Positions 61,855 to 64,000 of a DNA stretch of 64,000 bases are shown here, piece by piece. The DNA comes from Paraburkholderia mimosarum LMG 23256 = NBRC 106338. Lineage in GTDB: Bacteria > Pseudomonadota > Gammaproteobacteria > Burkholderiales > Burkholderiaceae. Within the stretch, counting starts at the first letter, position 1, and each line of letters begins with the position of its first letter. The notes beneath the pieces are model-generated. The model did no database searches. It saw only the letters and a program-made list of their open reading frames with translations, and was not told the origin of the DNA. The stretch is taken from positions 1 through 64,000 of the forward strand of contig NZ_BBJJ01000026.1 in the NCBI RefSeq assembly GCF_000739815.1, given 5' to 3'. The translations under genes were made by a program, and so were the position numbers.

Positions 61855-62173
61855 ACCGAGTCCCCCAAGGCAGTGGCTGCATCAGGTCAATGAATTAGAC
61901 GGAAACCGGAAAGACGTGTAAGTGCGCTAGCGCACTCATATTCCCCGCATTGGCCGTGTATCGACACCTGTGCATGTGCAACGAAGCAGGCGCGCGATGG
62001 ATCGCGCGGAGTCTGTGGGATTGCGCACGGACCCTTTACTGCACGCTCCTTAATGTGTCGATGTGGGGTGTTGAGGTCGGTGGTCCGAATATATGGCAAT
62101 GAATTCGTCTGCAGTAGACGACCGCGCAACACCACAAACGTCTGACGAACACGACATGCACTGAGGCAGGAAA
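61855..62173. other. 319-bp divergent promoter of ACP-glycosidase and the sugar transferase
   Basis: An AT-richer region between the - strand ACP gene and the + strand sugar-phosphate transferase gene. It holds the AGTGCGCTAGCGCACT palindrome at 61921-61936 and small dyads near 62108-62122. A weak TTGAGG/TATATG pair near 62068-62094 could be a promoter for the + strand gene. No gene was recognised. Confidence 0.5.
61921..61936. promoter_or_regulatory. 16-bp perfect palindrome in the EPS divergent promoter
   Basis: AGTGCGCTAGCGCACT lies 67 bp upstream of the ACP ATG and 238 bp from the transferase ATG. Position and symmetry fit an operator for a dimeric regulator of the locus. Confidence 0.45.
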
Positions 62174-63238
62174 ATGTCAGATCTAACGCAACGTACGGTC
62201 GATGTTGTGCTGATTGTGCTGGGCGCCGTATGCGCCCTACACCTTAATCCGAACTTCACGCCGATAGGCGCGGCGCATCACCCCGATCCCACGCTGGTGG
62301 CGTTTTGCGCGGCGCTTGCATTGTCGGTATTTCCCGCTTGCGGGACCTACGGCACGCGCGGAACCCGCTCGCTCTTCAGTGTTGCGGGCCGTACGGCATT
62401 CGCCTGGCTCGCCGTTCAACTTTGCGGTCTCGTGCTGCTCTATGCGATTCATCACGATCATTTGCTGGCATTGCCGTGGTTTATCTACTGGACGTTGACG
62501 ACCGGCATTGCGCTGCTGGCATCGCACACGTTGTTCTTTTCGCAGTTCAGCGTGCTGCGCCTTACCCGTGCATGGTGGCAACGGGAGCCGCTCGCGGTCG
62601 AGCCGCGCAGTCCAGTACGCAGTGCCGTCGTCGGCCATGCGTTGAAGCGCGTGTTTGACATTGTGGCAGCGCTCAGCGCGATCGTCGTGCTCTCGCCGCT
62701 GCTGATCGTCATTGCGTTGCTGGTCCGGCGCGACGGCGGGTCGGCGCTTTACGGGCACACGCGCGTCGGTCGCCATGGAAAGAAGTTCCGTTGTCTGAAG
62801 TTTCGCTCGATGGTGGTGAATTCGGAGCAGGTACTCAAGGATCTGCTCGCGCGCGACCCGGAAGCGCGCGCCGAATGGGAGCGCGAATTCAAGCTCAAGA
62901 ACGACGTGCGCATCACGCGCATCGGCCACTTCCTGCGGCGCTCGAGTCTCGATGAATTGCCGCAGCTCTGGAACGTTCTGCGCGGCGAGATGAGCTTTGT
63001 CGGCCCACGCCCGATCATCGACCAGGAACTGGAGCGCTACGGTGAAAACAGTAAGTACTACCTGATGGCGACCCCAGGCATTACCGGACTATGGCAGGTG
63101 AGCGGGCGCAGCGACATCGACTACGCGACACGAGTGTCGCTAGACGTTTCCTATGTGACGAACTGGACCTTCCGGCTGGACATCGGGATTCTGTTCAAAA
63201 CATTTTTTGTAGTGGTTCGCGGTAGCGGCGCTTATTGA
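62174..63238 (+). CDS. Undecaprenyl-phosphate sugar phosphotransferase, short form
   Basis: WbaP/WcaJ-type polyisoprenyl-phosphate hexose-1-phosphate transferase, 354 residues. About four N-terminal helices (to about 125) pass almost directly into the catalytic domain (from about 155): HALKRVFDIVAALSAIVVLSPLLIVIALLV, FRCLKFRSMVVNSEQ, RSSLDELPQLWNVLRGEMSFVGPRP with the catalytic Asp-Glu, and WQVSGRSDIDYATRVSLDVSYV. Typical relatives are about 460-480 residues and carry a CoA_binding_3-type domain between the two parts; it seems to be missing. The start has an AGGCAGGAAA site. Confidence 0.9.
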   Translation: MSDLTQRTVDVVLIVLGAVCALHLNPNFTPIGAAHHPDPTLVAFCAALALSVFPACGTYGTRGTRSLFSVAGRTAFAWLAVQLCGLVLLYAIHHDHLLALPWFIYWTLTTGIALLASHTLFFSQFSVLRLTRAWWQREPLAVEPRSPVRSAVVGHALKRVFDIVAALSAIVVLSPLLIVIALLVRRDGGSALYGHTRVGRHGKKFRCLKFRSMVVNSEQVLKDLLARDPEARAEWEREFKLKNDVRITRIGHFLRRSSLDELPQLWNVLRGEMSFVGPRPIIDQELERYGENSKYYLMATPGITGLWQVSGRSDIDYATRVSLDVSYVTNWTFRLDIGILFKTFFVVVRGSGAY

Positions 63239-63295
63239 GTGTGAGCGGAGTCGACGTGGAGTAAATGCGCAACAGGGGCCAATGCGCGTGGCAAT

Positions 63296-63334
63296 CCTCG
63301 TATCCGGGTCGAACGGAATGACCCGGATACGAGG
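63296..63334. repeat. 15-bp perfect inverted repeat between sugar transferase and wza-like gene
   Basis: CCTCGTATCCGGGTC and its complement are separated by 9 nt, 57 bp after the transferase stop and 23 bp before the wza-like ATG. There is no T tract. This very stable hairpin could control distal expression, processing or termination within the EPS operon. Confidence 0.7.
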
Positions 63335-63357
63335 GTAATGGAATTGGGGGTGTTGCG

Positions 63358-64000
63358 ATGAGATTGGGTACGAGAAAGCCGATCGGCGAGGCGCTGGCAT
63401 TGCGCCGCGCTGCAGTGTCCATTTTGTGCCTGGCGCTCGCCGGGCTCAGCGGCTGCGCGCTCGCGCCGGGCATGTCGTACTCCGGCGGGAGCAGCTACGC
63501 CAGCCCGAATGCGGGCGTCAGCGGCTCGAATGCGGGCATCAGTGCCACGGCGGGCGCGGCCTCTGGCGCAACGGTGCCGGATAGTGTGGTGGCCAAGGGC
63601 ATCGCAGGCGCGCCATCCGGCACGCTCGTGGAGATCACGAGAGATCTGGTCGACAAGGAAGCTGCGGAACGGCCTACGAGCATTCCCGCCGACGTGGAAA
63701 GCCTGTTTGCCAAACCCACGCCATACGAGATCGGGCCCGGCGATATTCTGACCATCGTCGTCTGGGATCACCCCGAGCTCAATCTGCCTGCGTCAGGCGG
63801 CGGTGGCGACAGCTCGGGGGCCAGCTCGGTCTCCGCGGGCTATACCGTTGATACCAATGGATTCATTCAGTATGCCTATATTGGCCCGATGAAAGTTGCC
63901 GGCCTTTCGGAGATGGGCGTGCGCGATGAACTCGCGCAGAAGCTCGTCAAATACGTGCGTCAGCCGCAGGTCACGGTTCGCATTGAGAGTTACCGCAGCA
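63358..64000 (+). CDS. Polysaccharide export outer-membrane lipoprotein, Wza-like (partial)
   Basis: The first 214 codons are present; the window cuts it. A lipoprotein signal (AVSILCLALAGLSGC, lipid Cys at about 33) is followed by a Ser/Gly/Asn linker (SYASPNAGVSGSNAGISATAG), then the Poly_export domain from about 120 (YEIGPGDILTIVVWDHPELNLP, VDTNGFIQYAYIGPMKVAGLS) and the start of SLBB-type sequence. It would form the outer-membrane pore for the polymer and pairs with the sugar transferase upstream. An operon with it is likely but interrupted by the inverted repeat. Confidence 0.9.
   Translation, partial: MRLGTRKPIGEALALRRAAVSILCLALAGLSGCALAPGMSYSGGSSYASPNAGVSGSNAGISATAGAASGATVPDSVVAKGIAGAPSGTLVEITRDLVDKEAAERPTSIPADVESLFAKPTPYEIGPGDILTIVVWDHPELNLPASGGGGDSSGASSVSAGYTVDTNGFIQYAYIGPMKVAGLSEMGVRDELAQKLVKYVRQPQVTVRIESYRS

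Overview
The window is GC-rich chromosomal DNA that looks like Burkholderiaceae (Burkholderia, Paraburkholderia or Caballeronia type). This rests on the codon bias, the kynBUA operon with a divergent Lrp-type regulator, the tsaE-amiC pair, Burkholderia-type small proteins and a Wza/WbaP-type polysaccharide locus. No rRNA, tRNA or CRISPR array was seen. Genes are dense and mostly housekeeping or catabolic.

Layout. 0-3.6 kb: tryptophan-to-anthranilate operon kynB-kynU-kynA with divergent kynR. 3.7-10.5 kb: flavin reductase, msrA, a DUF72 protein, cfa, pdxH, tcdA and a Crp/Fnr regulator. 11.2-27.3 kb: manC, cnoX, a pirin, an EamA exporter, amiC, tsaE, queG, ogt, xerD, ybaK, plsY, a chemoreceptor, yajQ, murB and a degenerate EAL protein. 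27.5-30.2 kb: hmgA-fahA (homogentisate breakdown) with a clear terminator. 30.2-37 kb: two MFS transporters, a small secreted protein, a winged-helix/TPR regulator, an enoyl-CoA hydratase, a fertility-inhibition-like protein and a LysR regulator. 38-39.3 kb: a TnpB element. 39.9-46.5 kb: an MFS transporter, then xdhA-xdhB-xdhC (xdhC is N-terminally short), then an orphan AbrB-type protein. 46.6-50.1 kb: LysR, a DsbA-fold isomerase and an IscB element with a candidate omega RNA. 50.1-58.5 kb: a TAXI binding protein, a BON protein, TauE, RarD, a quinone oxidoreductase and small conserved proteins. 58.5-64 kb: the start of an exopolysaccharide locus (WecA-like transferase, glycosidase, acyl carrier protein, sugar-phosphate transferase, Wza-like porin cut by the window end).

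The most interesting part is the pair of compact RNA-guided nuclease elements. tnpB (+ strand) and iscB (- strand) both keep all their catalytic motifs. Both sit between terminal hairpins that look like one family of IS200/IS605 ends in the same orientation, and there is no tnpA in the window. In both, the predicted RNA guide lies just outside the right end, which fits the known opposite guide polarity of TnpB (3' guide) and IscB (5' guide). Both left ends lie 11-14 nt from the start codon of a host gene. In the IscB case the element end is translated as the nuclease C-terminus, and its stop codon overlaps the ATG of the host gene.

Start codons were chosen from ribosome-binding sites, homology-like N-termini and overlaps. 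Several differ from the longest open frame, and this is stated in the entries.
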